DNA of 64,000 bases, from contig CANTFL010000608.1 of NCBI GenBank assembly GCA_947650285.1, positions 248,001-312,000 on the forward strand, in the 5' to 3' direction. Of this stretch, positions 11,559 to 21,221 are shown piece by piece. A program made the position numbers and the translations under genes. Each line of letters starts with the position of its first letter. Position 1 is the stretch's first letter. Below the pieces are notes generated by a model. It did no database searches and was not told the origin of the DNA. It worked only from the letters and a program-made list of their open reading frames with translations. Source of the DNA: Hyaloperonospora brassicae (Eukaryota > Oomycota > Peronosporomycetes > Peronosporales > Peronosporaceae).

Positions 11559-11950
11559 TGCAACGGGGCAGCCCGTTACATGGAATTGTCACTTTAAAAG
11601 AAAGTGACAACAAAGAATATTAAGTGAATATTATTTGAACAATATCACCGATAATGGTGATATTGGTGAAGCGACCAAAGGGTCTGCTCATTGGTTGATA
11701 TCTTGATGATGTCAACCCACCAATCGCCGCAGGACGCACGTAATGAGTGGTGACGAGACGTCACCATACACTCAGTTATATTAACATAAGTAAGTCAGGT
11801 TAAACAGAGAGACAGTAGCAAAAAGACTTAATTATATTAATACAACAGTTTTGCTTTTCCCCTATCTACGCTTCCTCGTTTACCTCGTGTACGTCTGTCG
11901 GGGCACCTCAACCCTTGCGTTAAGTTCACGCAAGGGTGTGCCCCGTTACA
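11559..11950 (+). repeat. 3' LTR of the gypsy element
   Basis: 392 bases, starting TGCAACGGGGCA and ending TGCCCCGTTACA. It differs from the 5' LTR at nine positions by hand alignment, including the third base of the 5' terminal repeat (C instead of T). The hairpin near its 3' end (ACCCTTGCG...CGCAAGGGT) is perfect here and imperfect in the 5' LTR. Confidence 0.95.
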
Positions 11951-12127
11951 GTGTACTAGTAGTTTTGCGACTTTGATCTCCACAATCTCCTTGTGAGCCA
12001 CACTTGGTGCGTTTAGTCCGAGAAGCACACGCCGTCTCTAACGATATCGATATCGCCAAATGAGGATATCATTATCGCACATGCAACAAAACGGCGGATC
12101 GAATGGCGAATATCGTTATGGACGCGT
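11951..12127 (+). pseudogene. RNase H-like domain, 3' part, after the gypsy insertion
   Basis: Starting with the right copy of the GTGTA duplication, the frame interrupted at 3944 continues. After a hydrophobic strand it reads HLVRLVREAHAV, then a stop, then YHYRTCNKTADRMANIVMD at about 12062-12120. That is the expected C-terminal RNase H helix and H-R-N-ADxxAN motif. Stops near 11970 and 12060 show the host copy is also decayed. The continuity of frame across the duplication shows that the gypsy element landed inside this domain. Confidence 0.75.
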
Positions 12128-13072
12128 AAGCTTCTATTTATGCCCATACTTCTTCCGGCCACGGTGTTGTCAAGGAGATCAGTCTTTCCTCGAAAATGAT
12201 GTCGCACACGTATATAGGCTTCTCACACAGAACAACATGTAAAACAGAGAGAAAAGGCTTAGCGCAAATTTGGGTACGCGTACGACCCGTTATCCGGGTT
12301 TGTTAGCCACTCCCCGGCAAAGTGTAATCGTACCGCACTTGCACGGGTATCTATCCGCGTACCTCCCGGTACCAGTGCCAGTGATTTTCCACTCGCAGAC
12401 CGGGGTCGATCACAACCTTTAACATGTTTTACAGGGCCCGGAGCTGACACCGAGGAACCTGATCATCTCAAGACAAGAGTATACTCGTAGGCGCTCTGCT
12501 GTACAAGGACTTGTGTCACCAAGTCTATAAAGTAGTCGCCGCTGAGGTAACTTAGTTGCCCAGCGACAGGATATAGTGGGTCGTACGCGTACCTACATTT
12601 TCCTTCACCTCCTCACCTCAGCACGGACTTCAGTTTACCGATTGTGAGTAGGCACGATACGATCGTGTATTGTTACCGTAAATACTGCACCTCATTGATA
12701 TGGGTGTATTGTGAAGCATGGACCTTTCCTGATACAATCTACCAAATCATCCGTGATCCCACTCACTAACTCGTAATTTTGGCGACAATCCTTGGTGTGC
12801 ACGGTGTTTGTCAAAAAAATAGAAACGGACAGCCGTATTCATTATTTAAAATCGAGACAACGATTTATTTGCAGGCTGTGAATTTCTCACGGTACGGCGC
12901 TAGTGGAAACTTGTTGCTTTTTACTCCGTGATCTTGTAGCGGAAATGGTGCTGTCGCGCATCGTTGCGAGCTTCGACAAACGCGTCGTCGGGTAACTATA
13001 TGCACATTATATAAGGGTAGTTACAAGCTTTGCATATGGGTGGGTCAATTCTATTATCCTCGCGGTGGGAGG
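12128..13072. other. Intergenic, possibly internal remnant of a second LTR element
   Basis: No coding motif is visible. The purine run GGTGGGAGG at 13064-13072 directly precedes an LTR-like sequence. This suggests the tail of a truncated element, but no gag or pol motif was found upstream. Confidence 0.35.
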
Positions 13073-13439
13073 TGTAACGAAGCCAGGTCCCGTTACTTTA
13101 CACACACTACAGGTCTTACGAGGAAGCGTAAGAAACACGCTTTCGCTAGCGTGTGTGTTTAGGATCAAATTCAACACCGGTTTATATGTTATCGTACATT
13201 AGCCTAAGTACGAGTGGTTCCCAAACGCCTAAGAGCCACTCACATAAAGATCATATCCTGCTGCCTTATAATGGGTCTCGAACCCGCTTACCAGCGTAGT
13301 CGGAATGTGACGCGTTGTGACCGCTATCTCGGTCACAACGTATACTACTTATGTACTTTGTTTACTTGGCTAGGACTGATTATGTGAGGGCCTGCAATGT
13401 ATCATATAGCAGGACGTGTAACATTGACGCCCCGTTACA
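13073..13439 (+). repeat. Probable 3' LTR remnant of a second gypsy-like family
   Basis: It begins TGTAACGAAGCC and ends CGCCCCGTTACA, the same kind of TGTAACG/CGTTACA ends as the intact element, but the body is different. A purine-rich tract lies immediately upstream, as before a 3' LTR. No 5-base duplication is seen at the ends, so it is probably a fragment left after deletion rather than a clean solo LTR. Confidence 0.45.
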
Positions 13440-13559
13440 AAGGATAGATGTACACGAAATACTATGTGCTGAATGATCGCATAGAGAATGAGCTGTAAGA
13501 CGATACATGTTCTGTAATTCTATTGCGATACGTAGTCTTTTCTTGTAATTGAGACAGTA

Positions 13560-13685
13560 TGATAATTGAGCCCGACCCATTCTGGTCACCAGAACAGCTC
13601 GACTCAATAACGAAACAGCCCGATCCATTCTGAATACCAGAATAGCTCGACCCATTATCAGAACAGCTCGAACTGTTGTGTTGAT
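13560..13685. repeat. Diverged short tandem repeat
   Basis: Variants of an AGCTCGACCCATTCTG-ACCAGAAC unit recur about four times with different spacing. On the minus strand they encode repeated SCSDNGSS/SGIQNGSG-like peptides in a short open frame, probably by chance. Confidence 0.5.
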
Positions 13686-14508
13686 TCCATTCATATCCGA
13701 CCCTTTCTGTCCAAGTTGTCGAAAACCAACTACCCATCATACGGGTTCTATCAACACAATATCAGAGGCCTGCTTATGACAACAAACACATAAAAGCAAA
13801 CCCTCACATCGGCATACACCGCTTCTCTACAGCGATTGGCACCTTTTACGCAGTTTTTTTCATGCCTTGATTCGGGTGATGACCAAAACGACCATAAATA
13901 CCGGTTGTGCAGTCCCCGTTTGAGCCGAATGTGGTATCGCTGATTGCTAATCAGTCACATGGCGAACCTTGTCCAAGAATGTGGCACCCGCCAAGTAAGA
14001 CATCGTCCTGGCAAGGTGCCTAGAATTTGATCCGCATCCTAGCGAAGCTTTTATATCATTGTGTGAGCAATTGACGAGACAACGTTCGTACCTCGTTTAC
14101 ATGACGTCGTAAGATGTCTGCTGTTTTACATTGCTGCGTGACACACAATGAATGTAAAAAGCACATGGTGCTCACTACTACTTCGCTACGCAATGATACA
14201 TGTCAGACGAGAAAGGTGACGGGCGCACGGCATTGGGACGAGGCCTCGTTCAAAGTCAAGATAAACGATCGATGGGACCAACGGGCGCACATGAAAAGCT
14301 TAGGCACACCATTGGAAGAAAGTAAACAAGAGAACAAACCTCAAAGACGTGTTCCTGCTGCTATTGTTGCTGCTGTCGTCGCTGTAGATCATAACCACTT
14401 GCAGTCTCGAGTCCTTGCTCCGCTTTGGCGAACGAGTGGCGAGCACACCAAGAAGGAAAATTCTTGCGGTCGAATAGAACTTGCGCTTTGTCGCTGGAAA
14501 TCTCATAC
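13686..14508. other. Intergenic upstream of the first RING protein
   Basis: Frames here are short and without motifs. A plus-strand open frame at 14114-14587 overlaps the start of the RING protein in another register and has no family features. The missing N-terminal part of the first RING copy, if it ever existed here, is not readable. Confidence 0.4.
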
Positions 14509-15003
14509 ATGGCTCGGTGTCGCGCAAAACTGGTCCAGCGTGTCATCTGCGACAGTTGCGCAGTACGGAACTACGAGGATGTGGTGAGAGCTGCGCCGTG
14601 TGGTCATTTATACTGCCAGCCGTGTATTGTACGGATGTGCCGTTTGGCGTTAAGTGACCGTGCACTTGTACCGCTTCGTTGCTGCAAGAAAGAGATGCCC
14701 GAAGACTACGTGCGGGAAGCACTGACGCGGCCTGGAGATTATACTAAGTACCAAACGCTCGTCAAGGAGAGAAACTGGAAGGTATCAGATCTTGAATCGG
14801 ATACAGAGTATACGGCAACAGTAGTTGCCGTAGGAGCCAAACAGTGCCCTGGGTGTGGCATTGGCGTACAGCGTGACTTCGGATGTGTTCACATGACGTG
14901 CCCCAACGGTCATCAATTTTGCTACACGTGCCTACGGCGTTGGGGATCCTGTCACTGCCCTCTGATCCCGGATGCTGAGCTGCGAGAGATTCTTGGCGAG
15001 TGA
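14509..15003 (+). CDS. RING plus RING2/IBR-like zinc protein, short copy
   Basis: The first ATG in frame is at 14509, giving 164 residues. A RING-type module opens almost at once (CDSC, then APCGHLYCQPCI, then RCCKKEMP). After about 60 residues a second zinc module follows: QCPGCGIGVQRDFGCVHMTC then NGHQFCYTC. The second module is like the RING2/IBR part of RBR ubiquitin ligases, where the Cys in a GC-xHMxC context is the catalytic one. A complete RBR has RING1-IBR-RING2; here only two modules are visible. The protein is a close relative of 16272-17114 but lacks the first ~150 acidic residues, so it may be a 5'-truncated duplicate. Ubiquitin ligase activity is an inference from the motifs. 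Confidence 0.75.
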   Translation: MARCRAKLVQRVICDSCAVRNYEDVVRAAPCGHLYCQPCIVRMCRLALSDRALVPLRCCKKEMPEDYVREALTRPGDYTKYQTLVKERNWKVSDLESDTEYTATVVAVGAKQCPGCGIGVQRDFGCVHMTCPNGHQFCYTCLRRWGSCHCPLIPDAELREILGE

Positions 15004-16271
15004 AGGCACTCGGGTGTGTACTCTGAGAATCCTCGCCACTTATTCGGCCATGTCGATACTATTCGACTCGATCCAGTTGAAGCAGTGGGTAAGAGAATAA
15101 GTGCCTTGTTCGGGATCATCTGTCTTTGACGTCTGTTTTGATGTTCAACAAAGAGTGCCTGCGTTCTGCTGCTGACGAGATTTGCATCGCACACACGGCT
15201 GCGAACGCGTGGGCATGAACATGCAACATGACCATGACTGGCCTGCAAGTTGTGAGCACGATGGTGCAATCCAGACAACGCTATAGGAGCAGCTACCAAC
15301 CTTGACTTCGTGAAGATTAAGGCCGCTAGCTATGATCCTGTTGCGTACTGTAACAAGGGACTCGGCACATGTCTCGTGAAGATAAAAGCCGCGGTTTGCG
15401 TAATGTAGAGTGCGAAGGATGCGACTCGGAGCGCTCGAGACAATGGCTGTGCAATAGAGCAAGCGCCTATTCCTCCATGGACGTAGGAGCCGAAGAGCAA
15501 TTATGTGCCTGAGGCTGCTTGGTGCCATGCGCTCTGTCGAGCGGTGAAAGTAGCATCAGTAGATAGCTCGACATGAGCCGGTATACCATACCGATCAGTT
15601 GTTTCAACCAGCATCATGGCATGCCAGATCATGTGGGAACAAAGGTGCACGACCACAGCGGAACGCATGCAAGGGGTATACAGAGCTTGCAGAAAGAAGT
15701 GCCCACGCAGAGTTAGTCGACTGGCGAAAGAAATATACCATGCCGCGATAAAGGAGAGAGGAGATAGGCCATAGAGGAGATAGAATGCTCTCAACACGTA
15801 GATGGCCTCGCCTTGAACATTCGCAGAGATGACCAGATGATACATGTCTACCACAACTCGAGCAGAACTCAGTTGAGCTTGTCCAACGCACGAAAACACG
15901 GATCAAGTCATTTGTAGTGGCTAATTTGACACCAGTGGTGTAAACGTTTCTATCGGACTACCAACAGAACGGCGCTATGTGTGTGTAGTCGATATCACGT
16001 CGTGCATGTGTTTGGGCGCAGCTATCGATTGCTCCATCCGCCACAAGTGGCTGATAGCTGCCTGTGTCGTTACAGCACAAGCGATGGTAACAACTGGAAT
16101 ACAACGCGATGGCAGTATTGCCATGTTCGTTCAGTGTTTCGGGACCGCGTGATGGGTTTCGATTGCAGCGGAGTGTCGAACAAGAGCCTTGAGTCCTTCA
16201 GTTGAGCCGAGCAAGTAAAATTGCCAGCTTTTGCTTACAGTTGACAACCACATTATTTACTGGGAAAAGCC
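15004..16271. other. Gap between the two RING genes
   Basis: Minus-strand frames at 15501-15899 and 15604-15906 are open for 100-132 codons, and one is hydrophobic. None has a motif I can name. They may be fragments of a decayed gene or chance. Confidence 0.35.
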
Positions 16272-17114
16272 ATGGCAGGCTGGACGAAGAACGTATCAAT
16301 AGCAGTTCTCAATCTCTCGCTTCGTGTCGATACCCCTACCGTTTCTCGTCCAAGGGGGACCATGGAATTGCTTCCGAATGTCGAACAGCTTAGAGAGCTT
16401 GTGTTCGCAGGTCACTGTGAGTACGTCATGGATCGCGAGGCCGACACAATTGACAATCCTGACGGAGAAACGGACGAAGGTCAACTCGCTGAAGTGTATG
16501 CACTAGAAGTGTACCGCGAAGAAATTCGGCGAGCCGAGCAGCTCATGTTAGATGAGGCGGTTGCTATGAGTTTCCATGCAAAGGATGAGCACAGGCTATT
16601 GAACCCCACTATTATCGAGCTGGACACTGACAGTGACGACGATGTGATTGTGCTTGTCGCTCAAGACGAGGAGGAAGCGAAACGACCGCCGAATTGCACG
16701 TGCTGCTGTGCGCCTCTCACGAACGAAAGCACTCGCCGCATGTTATCCTGCGGTCATCTATACTGCACAAAGTGTATTGCGACGCGCTGTCGCATGGGCG
16801 TTCGCGATCGCTCGATGGTGCCTGCCCACTGTTGTCAACGAGAGTTCCCGTCCGACTATGTTGCAGAAGTATTGAGCGCTGCCGAGTTGACTACCTACGA
16901 GCGCTTTTTGAAAGAAAAGCCGTGGCGCTCACTAGACCTCGAGTCGGATCGCGAGTACGCCAATATGGTGCAGCTGAACCATGCAGTGCAGTGTCCTGGC
17001 TGTGGCGTGGGTGTGCAAAAGGTTTCGGGATGCAATCACATGACGTGCTTGAACGGCCATCAGTTTTGCTTCTTGTGTACCAAGCAGTGGAAGACGTGTG
17101 ATTGCTACACTTAG
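16272..17114 (+). CDS. RING plus RING2/IBR-like protein, full-length copy
   Basis: 280 residues from the ATG at 16272; an alternative ATG lies at 16362. The N-terminal 140 residues are acidic, with helix-like EEIRRAEQLMLDEAVAMSFH and an ELDTDSDDDVIVLV stretch that resembles a SUMO-interacting motif (hydrophobic VIVLV beside acidic residues). The RING-like module is CTCC, then LSCGHLYCTKCI, then AHCCQREFP. The C-terminal module is QCPGCGVGVQKVSGCNHMTC then NGHQFCFLC. The protein aligns end to end with the shorter copy 1.3 kb upstream, so the pair is a tandem duplication. It is likely an E3 ubiquitin ligase related to RBR enzymes but without a separate IBR. No introns are needed. Confidence 0.8.
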   Translation: MAGWTKNVSIAVLNLSLRVDTPTVSRPRGTMELLPNVEQLRELVFAGHCEYVMDREADTIDNPDGETDEGQLAEVYALEVYREEIRRAEQLMLDEAVAMSFHAKDEHRLLNPTIIELDTDSDDDVIVLVAQDEEEAKRPPNCTCCCAPLTNESTRRMLSCGHLYCTKCIATRCRMGVRDRSMVPAHCCQREFPSDYVAEVLSAAELTTYERFLKEKPWRSLDLESDREYANMVQLNHAVQCPGCGVGVQKVSGCNHMTCLNGHQFCFLCTKQWKTCDCYT

Positions 17115-18132
17115 TGGCCGTCATCGTTCGGATTGGGTTGTTGTTGTGCGCGTCGTGAAGTGTTTCCGCAGTTTGCTTAGTTCCTTCAACGTGGTCGTTC
17201 GTTTTTCTCTAACTTTTGACCATAAGGCGTTACGTGCGAGTTTCCCTCTTGAACACTACTGATTTGCTTTGATGTCGGAAAGCTGGTCGTGCTTAGCAGG
17301 AGGTCGTGCTTAGCTGACTCATGGTGCTACTAGATTGAGACTGTCGAGATGGCAGGTCAGGATGTCGTTGCGTCCGTGCTATTGTTGTAGGAGAGAGATG
17401 AGAAGAAAGAACTTCGTAGCATCATGACATTGACAAGATCTGCCAAGTAGTTGGTGGGGCATCAGTCGATCTTCGCTTGCACTGGCACATGGTAAGAGTG
17501 GGGTCCTTAACGTGATGAAGAGCTCACTGCTGCTCTTCTCGTGACGATATGGTGGGCCCACGCGATTTTATGCACTATGGCAAGCACGTTCGTCGGTCGT
17601 GCCGCAAGAAGACGCCAACATCGTAGCGATGTAATGCAAGTTGATCCAAAAGTGCTATATAGTCTCCTGTCCGAGCGTAGCGACTGCCGCACTTTGGCAA
17701 AAGATACTGTCATAGTATACGAGGCATGTCGGCCAGAGACGTCGTCGATCTCAATGAAAGTGGTCATCTCGATGGCAGTGATCAGACACCGGTCGCGCTT
17801 TGACGTACAGGTGCGCAAAGATACTACTTCTCGGATGTACTCGTGAGCGAAAGCGTACTGAAATAAAACCCTTTTCAGTGAATAGCAAAACAGCACACAA
17901 AAGCTAGGTCGCAGAAACGAGCTGCAGAAGAAAGCGGCGAAAAAAGCACTTTAATCTGCCACGAATGTCATCATCCTGTCCACAAGCAGCACAAAGAAAG
18001 GAAAACACACTTTAAGCGCGACAGGCGTCGAGGCAAAACTAATGTGATGGACTTTATTTAACGATACGAAGGATGCCAAAACGACGATAGAAAAAAGCAG
18101 TGCAATAGAAATCCTGGACGAACAACCGCCAC
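17115..18132. other. Intergenic before the Wee1-like gene
   Basis: There is an open frame of 101 codons at 17541-17846 (+) without recognised motifs. The region should include the promoter and 5' leader of the kinase gene, but no core promoter element stands out. Confidence 0.4.
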
Positions 18133-20763
18133 GTGACTGTGTCGCGCAGCTCCTTCCTTGATGCAATATTTCCCAAACCCGCCAGCGTCCCCAGTGCATT
18201 GTTGTCGAAAAAGGCGGGAAAAAGGTCGCCGAGCATGCCCCCGAAAGCCCGTGCGCCAGGCAGCGGCTCGTCTCACCGCCACGCGACGACGCAGCGGTCC
18301 ATTTCCGACTTTTTCGCGCAGCCACACGTCCCAACGGCGCAGAGGGGCCGCACGCTGCGCAAAACGCGGCGGTCGCTCGAAGCGTCGGCCAAAAGCACGC
18401 ACCAGTTTCGACCCGCCGGCGTCATGAACGACGTTCTGAGCCGCACGGCGACGATTGGCCGCCCCCAGTCGCACCTTCGCGTCCCTGCGACGACGAGCGC
18501 TGGCAGTACGACTGCCGAAAATGGTGTGCGCCACCTTAGGACGGCCGTCAAGCAGGACAGAAGTCGTCGTGTTCGCACGCCCACGCGCGAGACCCACTGG
18601 TGCTCCTACAAGAAGGACAAGAAGGACGGGACAGACGAGACGGACGAGTGCCTGCCGAAGCGCATCGACTATGACGACGTGGGCGATGACGACGACGACA
18701 GCAGCGACGGCACGTTGAGCCGCGCGATACGCGACCGCACGCCTTTGACCAGTGCTTTGTGTCGTGGCACGTGCAGTCAGCGCAGCACAGAGCCGGACGT
18801 TGAGCCCACGACCGTTCGCACGCCCGTGCGGGCCACGAGTCGCAACAGCTTTCAGACGCCGCTGCAGCTGTCCCATCGGTACCAATTGCTGTCGCAGCAG
18901 TCGCAGTCCTATGCGCTGCATCATGTGCCGTCGACGTGCAGTCAGGACGAACTCGACTTCCTCACGCCCCGAGATCAGCCCGTGATCCCCTTGTCGAACC
19001 CCACGACGCCGTCGCCCATGAAGAAACGCGCGCGGCTCGAGAGTCCGGTTGAGTTGATCCCCGAAGAACACGTGCAGAACTTGACGCAGGACTTGACGCA
19101 CATGGACGTGCGACAAGCAGCGCGAGGGCCGCCGTCGTTTTTCTCGAGTCAGTCGTCGATGGACGTACACGGGTCGTCGCCCCTGACGAAGAAAGACGGG
19201 CATGTTGTCGTGCGTGCTAAGCGAGGACGGGAGACAGGGTGAGACAGACGCTGGACGTGCAGGAGGAGAAGAGGGAGTGAAAGCTGGTGCTCATATGTTG
19301 TTGTTGTTGTTGTTGTGTCTCTTTGTGTGTGGTGTGTGTCGTGTTGTGTGGACGTTTGTGGACTGTAGAGAACACACGACGTCGCTCTTGTCTGCCGAGA
19401 GTTACGTGAACCCGTTTGCGCCCGAACCCACGACCGAGTCGGGTAAAAAGAGGAAAAGCTTGAGACGCAAACGACGGTCTTTCCCGTCAACGTGGGTGGG
19501 CGAACAGAACCGATCGTCGCCTCTTGCCAAGTACTTGTCGGATTTCTCGGAACTCGGGGTACGTTGCTGCTGCCGCTGCTGGTGGCGATAGAGGACTGAA
19601 GGCACCGATGAGTAACCTGTGCTGAGCACGTGTGTGTACGGCAGTTGATTGGATCAGGGTCGTTTTCCAAAGTGTACAAGTGTATCAAAAAGATTGACGG
19701 GTGGGAGTACGCCGTAAAGAAGAACAAGCGCCACTTTCGTGGGAAGGCAGATACGTACGTAGCGTCGGGTGATGTGTACTATTCTGCTCGAGCTCAAGCG
19801 ATTGTCCTGTTGTCTTTGATGTCGGCAGCGAACGAGCGTTACGAGAAGTGCAGGCACTGGCAGCACTGAGCAGTAGTAACCACGTTGTGCGGTATTTCGA
19901 CGCGTGGGTCGAAGACGACTTGCTCTACATCCAGCTGGAACGGTTAGAGGGCTGCTCGCTAGGCAGCATTGTCGACAAGTACGCGCCACAAAAGGTGCCA
20001 GAGGAAGTGCTGTGCAAGTTGTTGTGCCACATTGCACAGGTGAGCACGCTCAGTCGTTGCAAACATGATGGTGGAATACGTCGGCTAACTCGTCATCGCC
20101 AGGCCCTGTACGACATGCACAGCAAGAAGATGGTGCACATGGACGTCAAGTTGCAAAACGTTTTGGTTGGTCCAGGAGAAGTCTATAAGGTGTGTGAGTG
20201 TGTCGCTCTCTCTCACGTGTGACAAGTCTGTTCCGAGATGGTGTCAGTAACCGCATTTCTCTTCATATGCAGCTTGGCGACTTGGGGACTGTCGCGCACT
20301 TGGACGGCAGCATGGAGATCACAGAGGGCGACAATCGGTATCTCAGTCGGTACGTGCTGTGTGTCGTGCACTTTGTCAAGAGGCCTCGCGGCGCAATCAC
20401 TCACGCGCTCACTTGTTCTTCGACGCAGAGAGCTCCTCGAAGGCAACCGCAACAACTTGCGCGCCGGCGATATCTTTGCTCTAGGAGCCACGATCTACGA
20501 GCTCGCGCTCGGCACGACTCTGGCTAGTGGTGGGGAAGAGTGGCAGAAGATCCGCGACGGAGACCTCGTGATGTTTCGGTGCGCTCGTGTGACTCTGATG
20601 TTGGTCGCAAGCTCCGCGTTGCTCACACCTCTTGTGTTCGTGGTCCAGCCAATACTCCAACTCGCTGCAGCATCTGATCGCCAGTATGATGCATCCCGAC
20701 GCGCTCCAGCGGCCACTCGCCGAAGACATTTTACAGCACGAGGTGGTGCTACCCTTTCGTTAA
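18133..20763 (+). CDS. Wee1-like protein kinase (8 exons)
   Basis: Exons read by frame and splice signals: 18133-19238, 19369-19558, 19645-19754, 19829-20039, 20103-20189, 20273-20349, 20429-20578, 20649-20763; 681 residues. The N-terminal ~430 residues are low-complexity and basic or Ser-rich. They include QRSISDFF at residues 54-61, a textbook PCNA-interacting (PIP) box. The kinase domain has LIGSGSFSKVYK, YAVKK (ATP Lys), the catalytic loop HMDVKLQN, and GDLG in place of DFG. EGDNRYLSRELLEG follows, then IFALGATIYELAL and MMHPDALQRP. GDLG and EGDxRYL are marks of the Wee1/Myt1 group, which phosphorylates CDK1 to hold mitosis. There is no membrane segment, so Wee1 is preferred over Myt1. 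The last intron needs the donor at 20579. An upstream exon or a later Met (18235) as start cannot be excluded. Confidence 0.85.
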
Positions 20764-21221
20764 GCAGGTGTCAAGTAAACGTACTTGCCATGTCGATATC
20801 ATCAATCGATCAATCGGTCCGTCCGTGTCCAGTCCGACACACAACCAATGGGTCATACTGGAGGAGAGATGACGGCGATAGCGACGACGGCAATAGGTCT
20901 ACTGCAACTGTTGCTGCTGGTGCCAATGTGCGACGATCGACCGCCCGATCCCAAACCCGTCCGCTGACTGGTGGACGTCCCGAACCATATGACGTCAGCT
21001 GCTGCCGGCGAACTCGGCGGTTCACCATCCGCCGCCGTGTGCCGCGTGGGTCCGTTCGGTCGGTTGGTGGCTCCGCTCGCTCGGTCTCCGCCCGTATCTT
21101 TCGCGTCCCCGCAATCGATCGATCGATCGACCGATCCACTTCCTGTCGCCACGCGTCCCGCACGCGCCCCACTTCCGCTTTTGATCCATCGCATCACGTC
21201 GTATCACGTCGTCCGCTGTCG
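20764..21221. other. Short intergenic gap with GATC-type repeat
   Basis: The desaturase frame is open upstream of its ATG almost to 20238, but this part is kinase exons, intron and GC-rich leader. A short GATC tandem run lies at about 21114-21136. Confidence 0.6.

Larger units (their letters stand above)
3945..11950 (+). mobile_element. Full-length Ty3/gypsy chromodomain LTR retrotransposon
   Basis: The element is about 8.0 kb, bounded by 392-base direct LTRs and a 5-base target duplication. Domain order is gag with zinc knuckle, aspartic protease, reverse transcriptase, RNase H, integrase, chromodomain. This is the order of chromoviruses in the Ty3/gypsy group. By hand alignment the LTRs differ at 9 of 392 positions, so the insertion is fairly recent. 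Even so the coding region has several nonsense codons (for example at 6902, 6970, 7931 and 8444) and frame changes in gag and after the integrase core, so this copy cannot make a full Gag-Pol. It sits inside an older RNase H relic. Its whole length is filled with short perfect inverted repeats, and two long antisense frames lie in its 3' third. Confidence 0.95.

Noticed and set aside
13270..13300. tRNA-like T-arm (GGGTTCGAGACCC on the minus strand)
   Set aside because: No acceptor, D or anticodon stem can be folded around it, and it lies inside an LTR-like repeat.
18058..19203. Minus-strand frame of 381 codons opposite the Wee1 first exon
   Set aside because: It mirrors a GC-rich exon and has Arg/Val/Gln-rich low-complexity text with no motif. 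The plus strand has splice continuity into a kinase domain.
20238..21221. Long N-terminal extension of the desaturase frame
   Set aside because: The frame is open by chance through kinase exons and introns. The ATG at 21222 gives the usual 358 residues and N-terminus of the family.
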